Positions 56,228 to 64,000 of a stretch of DNA of 64,000 bases are shown here, one piece after another; the stretch's first letter is position 1, and the number at the start of each line of letters is the position of its first letter. The notes under the pieces were generated by a model that was given only the letters and a program-made list of their open reading frames with translations, was not told the origin of the DNA and did not search any database. This DNA is from Cyanobium sp. FACHB-13342 (GTDB lineage Bacteria > Cyanobacteriota > Cyanobacteriia > PCC-6307 > Cyanobiaceae). A program made the translations under genes and the position numbers. The stretch spans positions 1 to 64,000 of the forward strand of contig NZ_JACJRT010000004.1 of the NCBI RefSeq assembly GCF_014697415.1, written 5' to 3'.

Positions 56228-57091
56228 TCAGGAATCGCGTCCGCCACGGCTCCGTTTGGAGGTCCGGCGACGTTTCCGGAGCACAAACCGATTGCTGGGT
56301 TTGTTCCGCTTACGGGTTTTGAGGCCCAGGGCCGGTTTACCCCAGGGGGTGACCGGGCCGGAGCGGCCGATCGGTGCACGGCCCTCGCCACCACCGTGGG
56401 GGTGGTCGCAGGGGTTCATCACCGAACCGCGCACTTCGGGTCGGCGACCCAGCCAGCGCTTGCGTCCAGCCTTGCCAAGACTGGTGTTGCGCACCTCGGA
56501 GTTGCCCACTTCGCCGAGGGTGGCGTAGCACTCGCGACGCACCAGGCGCACCTCGGTGGAGGGCAGCTTGAGGGCGACGTAGTCGCCTTCTTTGGCCACC
56601 ACCTGGGCACTGGCACCAGCGGTGCGCACCATCTGGCCACCCCGGCCGGCGTAGAGCTCCACGTTGTGGACGCTGGAGCCGAGGGGAACGGCCGAAAGGG
56701 GCAGGGCGTTGCCGGTTTCGATCGGGGATTCGGGGCCGGAGACCACCTGTTGACCGATCTCAATGCCAGCCGGAGCCAGGATGTAGCGCTTCTCGCCATC
56801 GGCGTAGAAGAGCAGGGCCAGCCGGGCGTTGCGATGGGGGTCGTAGTGAATGGCCGCCACCTTGGCGACGATGCCGTGCTTATCGCGGCGGAAGTCGACG
56901 ATGCGGTAGAGGCGCTTGTGGCCGCCGCCGCGGTGGCGACAGGTGATCACACCGCGGTTGTTGCGGCCCTTGCGGCGGTGTTTGGCGACCACCAAGCCCC
57001 GCTCCCGTCCACGGCCGGTGACTTCAGAGAAGTCGCTGGCGACGCGGGTGCGGGTGCCGGGGGTGATGGGTCGGTAGTTGCGAATAGCCAT
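56228..57091 (-). CDS. rplB: 50S ribosomal protein L2
   Basis: 287 aa, starting [24 protein letters not shown]. Motifs include [27 protein letters not shown], and near the C-terminus [18 protein letters not shown], whose histidine is close to the peptidyl-transferase centre. It lies 15 bp after rplW. Confidence 0.98.
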   Translation of the reverse strand: MAIRNYRPITPGTRTRVASDFSEVTGRGRERGLVVAKHRRKGRNNRGVITCRHRGGGHKRLYRIVDFRRDKHGIVAKVAAIHYDPHRNARLALLFYADGEKRYILAPAGIEIGQQVVSGPESPIETGNALPLSAVPLGSSVHNVELYAGRGGQMVRTAGASAQVVAKEGDYVALKLPSTEVRLVRRECYATLGEVGNSEVRNTSLGKAGRKRWLGRRPEVRGSVMNPCDHPHGGGEGRAPIGRSGPVTPWGKPALGLKTRKRNKPSNRFVLRKRRRTSKRSRGGRDS

Positions 57092-57106
57092 GACGTTTCA
57101 GACCCC

Positions 57107-57409
57107 TCAGGACTCAGGGAACAGCTGGATGGCGTTGCCCTCGGCCAGGCGCACCACGGCTTTCTTCACCTGGGCACGCTTGCCGGCGAAGCGCCCCACG
57201 CGCCGGGTTCGGCGGGGGGGATTCATGGTGCTGATGCCGATGACCTTGACGTCGAACAGCTGTTCAACGGCAGCCTTGATGTCGGGCTTGGCGGCCCGGT
57301 GATCCACCTCAAAGGTGTACTGGTTTTGCTCGAGGGCCCGGGTGGCCTTCTCGGTGATCAGGGGCCGACGGATCACATCCGCAAGCCGACTTGAAAAACG
57401 CTCAGCCAT
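57107..57409 (-). CDS. rplW: 50S ribosomal protein L23
   Basis: 100 aa, starting [35 protein letters not shown]. It includes [29 protein letters not shown]23 is the trigger-factor docking protein at the tunnel exit. Its start overlaps the rplD stop by 8 bp, indicating translational coupling. Confidence 0.97.
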   Translation of the reverse strand: MAERFSSRLADVIRRPLITEKATRALEQNQYTFEVDHRAAKPDIKAAVEQLFDVKVIGISTMNPPRRTRRVGRFAGKRAQVKKAVVRLAEGNAIQLFPES

Positions 57410-58037
57410 CGCCGTAGACCTCCTGAATCTTCGCGAGTGCTTCCTCGCTCACCACCAACTTGTTGGCGTGGAGCAGATCGAACACGTTGAGCTGATCGGC
57501 GGCGATCAGCTTGACCTTCTCGAGGTTGCGGACGGAGCGCCGCACCGCCTCGGAGGCATCGTCGAGCACCACCAGAACCTTGGCGCCGGCCTCGATGCCG
57601 AAGCGGGCCAGGGCAGCAGTGATCTCCTTGGTTTTGGGGGTCTCCAGACCCGCTCCGAAGCCCTTCACCACCGTGATGTCGTCGATGCGGCTCATCAGGG
57701 CTGTGCGCAGGGCCAGGCGACGCTCCTTGCGGTTCATCGCCACCGCGTAGCTGCGGGGTTTCGGCCCGAACACCACGCCACCGCCGGGGCGAAGCGGGGT
57801 GCGGATCGAACCCTGGCGGGCCCGACCGGTGCCCTTCTGCTTGTAGGGCTTGCGGCCACCACCGGCCACTTCGGCCCGGGTGAGCGTGCTGGCCGTGCCC
57901 TGGCGGGCGTTGGCCAGCTGACGCACCACGGCGCGGTGCACCAGGTCGGAGGCGGAGGATTCTTTGGCGACCTTGAGGTCGAGGGCAGCCTTGCCGGCTT
58001 CTTTGCCCTGCCAGTCGCGGATTACACAGTTAGCCAT
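57402..58037 (-). CDS. rplD: 50S ribosomal protein L4
   Basis: 211 aa, starting [27 protein letters not shown]. The tunnel-lining extended loop is [43 protein letters not shown]-like. In E. coli L4 also represses the S10 operon at its leader; the leader here is structured but unrelated by eye. It lies 11 bp after rplC. Confidence 0.97.
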   Translation of the reverse strand: MANCVIRDWQGKEAGKAALDLKVAKESSASDLVHRAVVRQLANARQGTASTLTRAEVAGGGRKPYKQKGTGRARQGSIRTPLRPGGGVVFGPKPRSYAVAMNRKERRLALRTALMSRIDDITVVKGFGAGLETPKTKEITAALARFGIEAGAKVLVVLDDASEAVRRSVRNLEKVKLIAADQLNVFDLLHANKLVVSEEALAKIQEVYGDG

Positions 58038-58048
58038 CGGTGTTCTCC

Positions 58049-58696
58049 TCAGTTCCCGGCTTTGGCGCCCACCCGGTTCGCCGGGCGGATGTTCAGCAGG
58101 GCGCCGGGCTTGCCGGGCACTGAACCTTTCACCACCAGCAGGTTGCGCTCGGCATCCACTTTCAGGATCACGAGGCCACGGGTGGTGGTTTGCTTGCCGC
58201 CGTAGCGACCGGCCATGCGCTTGCCGGGGTAAACGCGGCCCGGGGTGGTACCGGCACCGATCGATCCGGGCTCGCGGTGGTTCTTGGAACCGTGGGTCAT
58301 GGGGCCGCGGCTGAAGCCGTGGCGCTTCTGGAACCCGGAGAAGCCCCGGCCCATGGTGTCGCCACTCACATCGACCTTCTGGCCTGCTTCGAAGGCCGTG
58401 ACGGTGATGGAGCCACCCAGCTCAAGGCCGTCCACGCTGTCGACCCGATATTCCTTCAGGTGACGCAGGACATCCTCACCGGACTTGGCCAAATGCCCCT
58501 TGGCCGGCTTGTTCACGAGTTTTTCGCGAATGTCGCCAAAACCAAGCTGCACGGCGTTGTAACCGTCGGTGCTGGTGCTTTTGAGTTGGGTGATGCGGCA
58601 GGGCCCAGCCTCGATCACGGTGACCGGGATGGACCTGCCCTCTTCATCGAAGAACTGGGACATGCCCAGTTTCTTCCCAAGAATGCCGATGGACAT
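58049..58696 (-). CDS. rplC: 50S ribosomal protein L3
   Basis: 215 aa from ATG 58696 ([33 protein letters not shown]); an open frame continues upstream without family similarity. The segment [42 protein letters not shown] is the tunnel/PTC extension whose glutamine is methylated in many bacteria. It is the first gene of the supercluster because rpsJ has moved to the str operon. There is no Shine-Dalgarno; the bases before the ATG read CCTCCT. Confidence 0.97.
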   Translation of the reverse strand: MSIGILGKKLGMSQFFDEEGRSIPVTVIEAGPCRITQLKSTSTDGYNAVQLGFGDIREKLVNKPAKGHLAKSGEDVLRHLKEYRVDSVDGLELGGSITVTAFEAGQKVDVSGDTMGRGFSGFQKRHGFSRGPMTHGSKNHREPGSIGAGTTPGRVYPGKRMAGRYGGKQTTTRGLVILKVDAERNLLVVKGSVPGKPGALLNIRPANRVGAKAGN

Positions 58697-59159
58697 AGGA
58701 GGGGAAACAACGCCAGCTGGACCACCGGGACCAGGAGCACGGGGCCCATGGACAACGGTGAAGCTGAAGGGATCGAAGAGCTGCCGGGCTCGGCCATGGG
58801 GCCGCTTGGCGCCGTTCGAGTGGGCACTCGAACCGGGCTGTTGCGAATTCCAAGGGCTAGCGAGGCTGATCAGGATCGGATCAGCGCGGCTGGGACTTAT
58901 CGGAACCGGACCGGGATGTCTCCGAGGAGCTCCGGCGCGTTCAGGCAGTTTCCCGACGGATCGCGCAACCTGGGAGGGTTGGTTGGTCCGTACTGGCCGA
59001 GGACGGTCTCCACCACTGGAGACCGTGTGCCGCGAACTGGAGGCCCGGCTAGCGGACGGGCACAGTTCAATGGCACAGTTGGCCACCTTACCCCACAGCC
59101 CAACCCCCTACCTACGGTTCGAGCTGGCAGACTGGTGCCCAGCTCCGCGATCTTCTGCG
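58697..59159 (-). promoter_or_regulatory. S10-supercluster leader and divergent ndhN upstream region
   Basis: 463 bp without a gene. Three inverted repeats are seen: GTTCGAGTG/CACTCGAAC at 58814-58833 (9 bp, 2-nt gap), GCTGATC/GATCAGC at 58865-58885 (7 bp), and ACGGTCTCCA/TGGAGACCGT at 59003-59026 (perfect 10 bp, 4-nt loop). None is followed by a T run in either direction. The promoters of rplC and ndhN must both lie here, but no convincing -10/-35 pair was found. Confidence 0.5.
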
Positions 59160-59621
59160 ATGCCCCTGCTGCTCTCTGGTCGCGGTTTCCGACAGGACCT
59201 TGAGCGCGCCGGGGCATTGGCCCTCTTTGCGCCCCTGGAAGGCGGGGCAGAAACCCGGTTGATGCGCCGCCTGCGGGCTGCGGGGTACCGCGCCCAGCTC
59301 ACCTCGGCCCGCGGGCTGGGGGATCCGGAGGCGTTTTTGCTGCAGCTGCACGGTGTGCGTCCGCCCCATTTGGGGCATCAGAGCGTGGGCCGGGGGGCTG
59401 CTGTCGGTGAAGTCCAGCGGGTCATGCCCCAGTTGGGCGCCCTGCTGGAGGGAACCCAGCCAATCCTGCTCTGGTTGCTGGAGGGGCAGGTGCTCTCCCA
59501 GGCGGAGCTGGGATCCCTGGTGGCGCTCTGTCGCCGGGAGCCCCGGCTGAAGCTGGTGGTGGAGATGGGTGGTGCCCGGTCCCTGCGCTGGCAGCCCCTT
59601 GACCAGCTGCTTGCGGCCTGA
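59160..59621 (+). CDS. ndhN: NAD(P)H-quinone oxidoreductase subunit N
   Basis: 153 aa from ATG 59160; the frame is open upstream but without similarity. The sequence follows the NdhN pattern: [44 protein letters not shown], then [20 protein letters not shown] and [18 protein letters not shown]. NdhN is a cyanobacterial/plastid-specific peripheral subunit of NDH-1, used in PSI cyclic flow, respiration and CO2 uptake. The 3' end overlaps the ldpA start region. Confidence 0.93.
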   Translation: MPLLLSGRGFRQDLERAGALALFAPLEGGAETRLMRRLRAAGYRAQLTSARGLGDPEAFLLQLHGVRPPHLGHQSVGRGAAVGEVQRVMPQLGALLEGTQPILLWLLEGQVLSQAELGSLVALCRREPRLKLVVEMGGARSLRWQPLDQLLAA

Positions 59622-60633
59622 CCTCGCCCTGGCCCGGGGGTGCTGGGTCAAGCTCATCTGCGGCGCCAGCAACCAGGACCTGGCCGCCATTGAAGATCTC
59701 TGTGGCATCTTCAGCCTGGCGGGGGTGCACTGCATTGATGCAGCCGCCGATTCCGCCGTGGTGGCGGCGATTCGTCGTGGCATGGCCTGGGCCGTGGCCC
59801 GCGGGGCGGAGCGGCCCTGGCTGATGCTCAGCCTCAGTGACGGCGCCGATCCCCATTTCCGCAAGGCCTGGTTTGACCCCGGCCGCTGTCCGCCCGCCTG
59901 TGCCCGTCCCTGCGAACGGGTTTGCCCGGCCCTCGCCATCGGCGTGGCCGCCACCGGCGCCGCGGGGGTGCTGGCCGAGCGCTGCTACGGCTGTGGCCGC
60001 TGCCTGCCCCTTTGTCCCCATGGTCTGATCGAGGAGCGGGGGCAGGTGCTGGAGGGGGAGGCTGTGGCGCCCCTGCTGGCCCAGCTCCGTCCCGATGCGG
60101 TGGAGCTCCATACCCAGCCCGGTCGGGGACTCGCCTTTGCGGAGCGGCTGGCCCAGTTGGTCGCCAGTGGCGTCCCCCTGCAGCGGGTGTCGGTCAGCGC
60201 TGGCCTGGAGGGCACGGCCCAGTCGCCGGAGGCCCTGGCGGCGGAACTCTGGCAGCGTTCGGTCCTGCTTCGCGGGTCTGGGTTTCGCCCGATTTGGCAG
60301 CTCGATGGCCGCCCGATGAGCGGCGATGTGGGGGCCGGAACGGCCCATGCCGCCCTGGGCTTGGTGAGGGCTGTGGCGCCAGCCTGCCCGCCTGGCCCCC
60401 TGCAGCTGGCGGGGGGGACCAATGGCCAGACCCTTCCCCTGCTGCGGGCGGGGGGGCCACTGCGGCAGCCGATCGCCGGTGTGGGTTTTGGTGGGGTGGC
60501 CCGGCGCCTGTTGCAGCCCCTGTTGCTCCAAGCCCAGGCCCGGGGGCGGGCGCTCCTGGCCGATGGGGAGCTGTGGCCCCAGGCCCTCACCCTGGCGCAG
60601 GACCTGGTGACTCCCTGGCTAGAACGGGCTTAG
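59611..60633 (+). CDS. ldpA: Light-dependent period modulator LdpA (iron-sulfur protein)
   Basis: 340 aa from TTG 59611; GTG 59569 would add 14 residues and overlap ndhN more. The N-terminus [36 protein letters not shown] matches LdpA. Two cysteine sets suit [4Fe-4S] clusters: [13 protein letters not shown] (Cys93, 97, 101, 105) and [11 protein letters not shown] (Cys125, 128, 131, 135). LdpA modulates the circadian period with light by sensing electron-transport redox state and associates with the Kai/CikA assembly in Synechococcus elongatus. The stop TAG overlaps the next GTG. Coupling to ndhN is suggestive. Confidence 0.88.
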   Translation: MRPDLALARGCWVKLICGASNQDLAAIEDLCGIFSLAGVHCIDAAADSAVVAAIRRGMAWAVARGAERPWLMLSLSDGADPHFRKAWFDPGRCPPACARPCERVCPALAIGVAATGAAGVLAERCYGCGRCLPLCPHGLIEERGQVLEGEAVAPLLAQLRPDAVELHTQPGRGLAFAERLAQLVASGVPLQRVSVSAGLEGTAQSPEALAAELWQRSVLLRGSGFRPIWQLDGRPMSGDVGAGTAHAALGLVRAVAPACPPGPLQLAGGTNGQTLPLLRAGGPLRQPIAGVGFGGVARRLLQPLLLQAQARGRALLADGELWPQALTLAQDLVTPWLERA

Positions 60634-62315
60634 TGCTCCGCGAGCCGGTGTCCAGCCCTGAGCCCCACCCTGAGCCCCAGCGCATCACCGACGATCTCGA
60701 TCGCCTGCTGGAGGTGTTGCCCGACGTGGTGCAGGCGTCGTTGGCCTCGGAGGCGTCGCGCGAGCAGCTGCTGGAGGTGGTGCTGGATCTGGGCAGGGTG
60801 CCGGAGGCCCGTTATCCCGGCCGCGTGCTGGCCCTGGGCGAAGCGCCGCTGCAGCGTGTTGATCTGGCTGCCGTGGTGGACCGCCTCGGCAGCTTCGGGG
60901 GGGACAATCGCGCCGGGATTGAGCGCACCCTGCATCGCATCAGTGCCATCCGCAATCGCAGCGGCGATGTGGTGGGCCTCACCTGCCGGGTGGGACGGGC
61001 GGTGTTCGGCACCGTGGCCATGGTGCGTGACCTGCTCGACTCCGGCGAGTCGCTGCTGTTGATGGGGCGCCCTGGTGTGGGCAAGACCACCGCCCTGCGC
61101 GAAATCGCCCGGGTGTTGGCCGACGACCTGGGCAAGCGGGTGGTGGTGATCGACACCAGCAATGAGATTGCCGGCGATGGCGACATCCCCCACCCCGCCA
61201 TCGGCCGTGCTCGCCGCATGCAGGTAGCCCGGCCTGAGCTGCAGCACCAGGTCATGATCGAGGCGGTCGAAAACCACATGCCCGAGGTCATCGTCATCGA
61301 TGAGATCGGCACCGAACTGGAGGCCCAGGCGGCCCGCACCATTGCTGAACGGGGCGTGATGCTGGTGGCCACGGCCCATGGCAATGAGCTGGCCAACCTG
61401 ATCAAGAACCCCACCCTCTCCGACCTGGTGGGTGGCATCCAGTCCGTGACCCTGGGCGATGAGGAAGCGCGGCGGCGACGCACCCAGAAGACGGTGCTGG
61501 AGCGGGCCGCCGATCCCACCTTCCCCCTGGCGGTGGAGATGCACAGCCGTCACCGCTGGCTGGTGCACCGCGACGTGGCCCGCACCGTCGACCTCCTGCT
61601 GCGGGGGCAGAGTGCCCGGCCCCAGATTCGTGAGCTCGGGGTCGATGGCCGGCTGCAGCTCCAGGACCTGGCTCCAGTGGCTCCGGCCGAGATGGGGGGA
61701 TCCCCGGCCGCGCCCCCACCGCTGTCCTCCCTCACGGTTCGTCCGCGGATCGCGCCCAGGCCCCTGCCGCCTCCCGATGCGCCCGTCGGTCCCGCCCCTG
61801 CTCCGTTGCCCGTGTTGCGGGTGTACGGCGCCGGCATCAGTCGGGCCCAGCTCGAGCAGGTGGTGCGGGCCCGCCAGCTGGCGCTGGAGGTGGTGGGCAG
61901 CGTGGAGTTGGCCGATGCGGTGCTCAGCCTGCGTCACCAGCTCGGCCGGGATCCCCATGTGCGCCGGCAGGCCCAGGACCTCGGGCTGCCGATTCTGGTG
62001 CTGAAATCGGCGGCCCAGCCCCAGCTTCAACGGGCCCTGGAGCGGCTGCTGGAGCGCCACCGCCAGGCCCAGGTGGACCACGATCCGGCCGTGGCGGCGG
62101 CGGCTTCGGTGCAGGGCGACGATGCCCTGGCCGGCTTGGAGGAATGCAGGCTGGCGGTGGAACAGGTGGTGCTTCCCCATGGCCAGCCTGTGGAGCTGTT
62201 GCCCCGCAGTGATCGGGTGCGCCTGATGCAGGCGGAACTGGCCAGCCGCTACCGCCTGCGCACGGCGGTGTTCGGCCGTGGAGCCGAACAACGGTTGCGG
62301 GTCTTCCCGGCCTGA
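60633..62315 (+). CDS. Ycf45-like AAA ATPase with R3H-type C-terminus
   Basis: 560 aa from GTG 60633, overlapping the ldpA stop (TAGTG). The ATPase part resembles SpoIIIAA/Ycf45: Walker [13 protein letters not shown] (about 143-153), [26 protein letters not shown], and Walker [17 protein letters not shown]. Residues 350-400 are a Pro-rich linker. The last 60 residues ([27 protein letters not shown]) resemble an R3H nucleic-acid-binding domain, though the canonical Arg-x3-His is not intact. Plastid Ycf45 homologues are widespread; the function is unknown. Confidence 0.83.
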   Translation: MLREPVSSPEPHPEPQRITDDLDRLLEVLPDVVQASLASEASREQLLEVVLDLGRVPEARYPGRVLALGEAPLQRVDLAAVVDRLGSFGGDNRAGIERTLHRISAIRNRSGDVVGLTCRVGRAVFGTVAMVRDLLDSGESLLLMGRPGVGKTTALREIARVLADDLGKRVVVIDTSNEIAGDGDIPHPAIGRARRMQVARPELQHQVMIEAVENHMPEVIVIDEIGTELEAQAARTIAERGVMLVATAHGNELANLIKNPTLSDLVGGIQSVTLGDEEARRRRTQKTVLERAADPTFPLAVEMHSRHRWLVHRDVARTVDLLLRGQSARPQIRELGVDGRLQLQDLAPVAPAEMGGSPAAPPPLSSLTVRPRIAPRPLPPPDAPVGPAPAPLPVLRVYGAGISRAQLEQVVRARQLALEVVGSVELADAVLSLRHQLGRDPHVRRQAQDLGLPILVLKSAAQPQLQRALERLLERHRQAQVDHDPAVAAAASVQGDDALAGLEECRLAVEQVVLPHGQPVELLPRSDRVRLMQAELASRYRLRTAVFGRGAEQRLRVFPA

Positions 62316-62398
62316 AGCGGCGGCCTCGCCAGCACGCGGTTGACGAAGGACGGGGCGCTATGGGTAACTATCTAGGCACCGGTGAAACCCGGCTGCTT

Positions 62399-62470
62399 TG
62401 GGTCGTCGCCAAGTGGTAAGGCAGCGGGTTTTGGTCCCGCCATTCCTAGGTTCGAATCCTAGCGACCCAG
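62399..62470 (+). tRNA. tRNA-Gln (anticodon TTG)
   Basis: 72 nt. The acceptor TGGGTCG pairs with CGACCCA, discriminator G at 62470. The anticodon stem GCGGG/CCCGC encloses TTTTGGT, giving TTG. The T-arm contains GGTTCGAATCC. CCA is not encoded. A T run follows. Confidence 0.96.
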
Positions 62471-62519
62471 TTTTTAGCAGCTTTCGCGGCCCCTGTTCCG
62501 CGCCCGCATTTTCCTTGCC

Positions 62520-63275
62520 ATGTCTGCCGATCCGGCCCCCCTGCTGGTCTTCGACTTCGATGGTGTGCTGGTGGATGGAATGCCGGAGTACTGGTGGTCG
62601 GCCCGGGAGGCAGCGCTGCAGCTCGCTCCTGCGTTGCAGCTCCCCGAGGCGGCCCCTGCCGGCTTCGCCCAGCTGCGGCCCCTGATTCACAAGGGCTGGG
62701 AGATGGTGTTGATGGCCGCGGAGCTGGGGCGAGTCGACCTCGATTTGGAGGCCCTGCTGGCTGATTACGACGCGGCCCTGCCCAGGGCGCTGGCGCGCTG
62801 GGGTTGGCAGGCCGATCCGCTGCAGCGTCAGTTGGAGCAGGTGCGCTCCACGGCCATCGCCACCGACCCGGCGACCTGGTTGGCCCGGCACCGGCTGTAT
62901 CCCGGGGTGAAGGAGCGCCTGGAGCGGTTGGGCCGAGAAGGCGCGGACTGGGCCGTGCTCACCACCAAAGGCGCGGCGTTCGCCTCCCAGCTCCTGGCGG
63001 CGGCGGGGCTGGCGCCCAGGGCCCTGTTCGGCCACGAGCAGGGCAGCAAGCCCGAGGTGTTGCGGACGTTGTTGGCGGAGGAGCGGCCGCTCTGGTTCAT
63101 CGAAGACCGTCGTCCCACGCTGGAGACGGTGCGGGCGGATCCCCGGCTGGCGGCGGTGCGCTGCTTCCTGGTGAGCTGGGGATACCTGGGGCCCCGTGAT
63201 GGCGAGGGCCTGCCGCCCACCATCGCCTGGCTCACCCCGGAGCGATTTGCAGCCCCCCTGGCGCAATGGCCCTAG
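62520..63275 (+). CDS. HAD-family hydrolase
   Basis: 251 aa. Motif I is FDFDGVLVDG (nucleophile Asp12, acid Asp14). The Lys/Thr motifs are VLTTKGAAFASQ (motif II Thr) and a Lys in GSKPEVL. Motif III is WFIEDRRPTLE, where a GD/DD pair is usual and ED is present. It resembles phosphoglycolate phosphatase-like HADs, but the substrate cannot be told. It starts 49 bp after tRNA-Gln and ends just before the LexA-type site of recA. Confidence 0.83.
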   Translation: MSADPAPLLVFDFDGVLVDGMPEYWWSAREAALQLAPALQLPEAAPAGFAQLRPLIHKGWEMVLMAAELGRVDLDLEALLADYDAALPRALARWGWQADPLQRQLEQVRSTAIATDPATWLARHRLYPGVKERLERLGREGADWAVLTTKGAAFASQLLAAAGLAPRALFGHEQGSKPEVLRTLLAEERPLWFIEDRRPTLETVRADPRLAAVRCFLVSWGYLGPRDGEGLPPTIAWLTPERFAAPLAQWP

Positions 63276-63283
63276 TCGGGTAG

Positions 63284-63297
63284 AGTACGCCCGTACT
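63284..63297 (+). promoter_or_regulatory. LexA-type SOS box upstream of recA
   Basis: AGTAC-GCCC-GTACT is a perfect palindrome with a 4-nt centre, matching the cyanobacterial/Gram-positive-like pattern AGTACNNNNGTACT known for cyanobacterial LexA. It is 113 bp upstream of the recA ATG and 9 bp after the HAD stop, where it would overlap or border the promoter. Confidence 0.75.
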
Positions 63298-63410
63298 ATG
63301 CACAATTGGTACGCCGGCCCTGTTTGGTGGCACTTGCTGCTCAGAGGTCGCAGGATGGCTCCCCAGCGGGGCCCGCGCCACGGCCTGTCCCATTGCTTCT
63401 GATCGCTGCC

Positions 63411-64000
63411 ATGCCTGCCGATCCCGCCACCCCGTCAACAAAACCGTCAACAAACCCGTCCGCAGCAGCACCGTCCTCAGGGCCGTCCGCGCCCGCTTCC
63501 ATTCCTTCCACCGCCCGTTCTTCCGTGTCTCCTTCTTCCTCCGCTCCCCGCACCCCCGCCGCCGGTTCGTCTGGGGCAGCGGATGCTCGGGCTTCCGCCG
63601 AGCGTGACAAGGCGTTGGGGCTGGTGCTCAACCAGATCGAGCGCAACTTCGGCAAGGGATCGATCATGCGCCTCGGGGATGCCTCCCGCATGCGGGTGGA
63701 AACCGTGTCCACCGGGGCCCTCACCCTCGACCTGGCCCTCGGTGGTGGCTACCCCAAGGGGCGCGTGGTGGAGGTCTACGGCCCGGAGAGCTCCGGTAAA
63801 ACCACCCTCACCCTGCATGCCATTGCCGAGGTGCAGAAGCGCGGTGGCGTGGCGGCCTTTGTCGATGCTGAGCACGCCCTGGATCCCGTCTACGCGGCCT
63901 CCCTCGGCGTCGACATCGAAAATCTGCTGGTGTCCCAGCCCGACACGGGCGAGATGGCCCTGGAGATCGTGGACCAATTGGTGCGTTCCGCCGCCGTTGA
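63411..64000 (+). CDS. recA: Recombinase RecA, N-terminal part (runs off window)
   Basis: The first 196 codons are present. The conserved core starts near residue 66 ([25 protein letters not shown]). The Walker A motif GPESSGKTT is at about residue 124, followed by [11 protein letters not shown] and [15 protein letters not shown]. RecA forms the DNA strand-exchange filament and triggers SOS. Residues 1-60 are a Ser/Pro/Ala/Thr-rich extension, longer than usual even for picocyanobacterial RecA. No in-frame ATG lies between this start and the core. A LexA-type palindrome lies upstream. Confidence 0.97.
   Translation, partial: MPADPATPSTKPSTNPSAAAPSSGPSAPASIPSTARSSVSPSSSAPRTPAAGSSGAADARASAERDKALGLVLNQIERNFGKGSIMRLGDASRMRVETVSTGALTLDLALGGGYPKGRVVEVYGPESSGKTTLTLHAIAEVQKRGGVAAFVDAEHALDPVYAASLGVDIENLLVSQPDTGEMALEIVDQLVRSAAV

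Noticed and set aside
43118-58696. Missing rpsN or infA as a sign of deletion in the ribosomal cluster
   Set aside because: Cyanobacteria normally keep rpsN elsewhere, and infA position varies; the gaps are too short and show no gene remnant.
1-64000. CRISPR arrays, IS elements, prophage or genomic island boundaries
   Set aside because: No regularly spaced repeats, transposase, integrase or attachment duplications seen at any of the three tRNA genes.

Overview
The window is a GC-rich cyanobacterial chromosome segment. It carries photosystem II (psbA, start only), photosystem I (psaA, psaB, psaL, psaI), NDH-1 subunit N, a single-chain ferredoxin-type glutamate synthase, the clock modulator LdpA, a plastoquinone/tocopherol methyltransferase and the LL-DAP aminotransferase route to lysine. 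Base composition, compact spacing and many GTG/TTG starts suggest the Synechococcus/Cyanobium picocyanobacterial group. That placement is inference from gene content; no rRNA is present to test it. I see no insertion sequence, prophage, CRISPR array, integrase or toxin island, so this is mostly core genome.

Layout. 1-5.3 kb: psbA start (minus), diverging from cofG and a B12-type radical SAM protein; then a minus-strand dapL-clpS-CPBP protease cluster. 5.3-14.2 kb: a radical SAM/DUF2344 fusion, rne-rnhB behind a 397-nt leader, a DUF1997 gene, pheA, the MPBQ/MSBQ methyltransferase and a LON-substrate-binding-domain protein. 14.2-19.5 kb (minus): str operon rpsL-rpsG-fusA-tuf-rpsJ, ended by a clear terminator, with a degenerate A-type Fe-S carrier gene upstream. 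19.5-30.4 kb: an exported glycosidase-like protein, glutamate synthase, lipA, tRNA-Pro, a CbiG-CobJ fusion and a coupled lipoprotein. 30.4-36.7 kb: psaA-psaB with a long structured leader and a strong terminator, a small lipoprotein, and psaI-psaL. 36.8-41.9 kb: envelope and general genes (GT2, NlpC/P60, beta-lactamase-fold hydrolase, tRNA-Ser, alanine racemase, HNH nuclease).

41.9-58.7 kb (minus) is the fused S10-spc-alpha ribosomal supercluster: rplC-D-W-B, rpsS, rplV, rpsC, rplP, rpmC, rpsQ, rplN-X-E, rpsH, rplF, rplR, rpsE, rplO, secY, adk, rpmJ, rpsM, rpsK, rpoA, rplQ, truA, rplM, rpsI, rpmE, prfA. rpsJ sits in the str operon instead, and no infA lies between adk and rpmJ. 59.2-64 kb (plus): tightly coupled ndhN-ldpA-ycf45-like, tRNA-Gln, a HAD hydrolase and the start of recA behind a perfect LexA-type palindrome.

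The less ordinary material is mostly regulatory. Structured leaders precede psaA, glutamate synthase, rne and rplC. Three terminator-like hairpins lie inside the ribosomal supercluster (before secY, at the truA start codon, before prfA). RNase E carries the cyanobacterial C-terminal Arg6-Ser-Ser-Ala tail. S5 has an RGG-rich N-terminal extension and RecA a long Ser/Pro/Ala-rich one. I did not find a clearly new multigene system.
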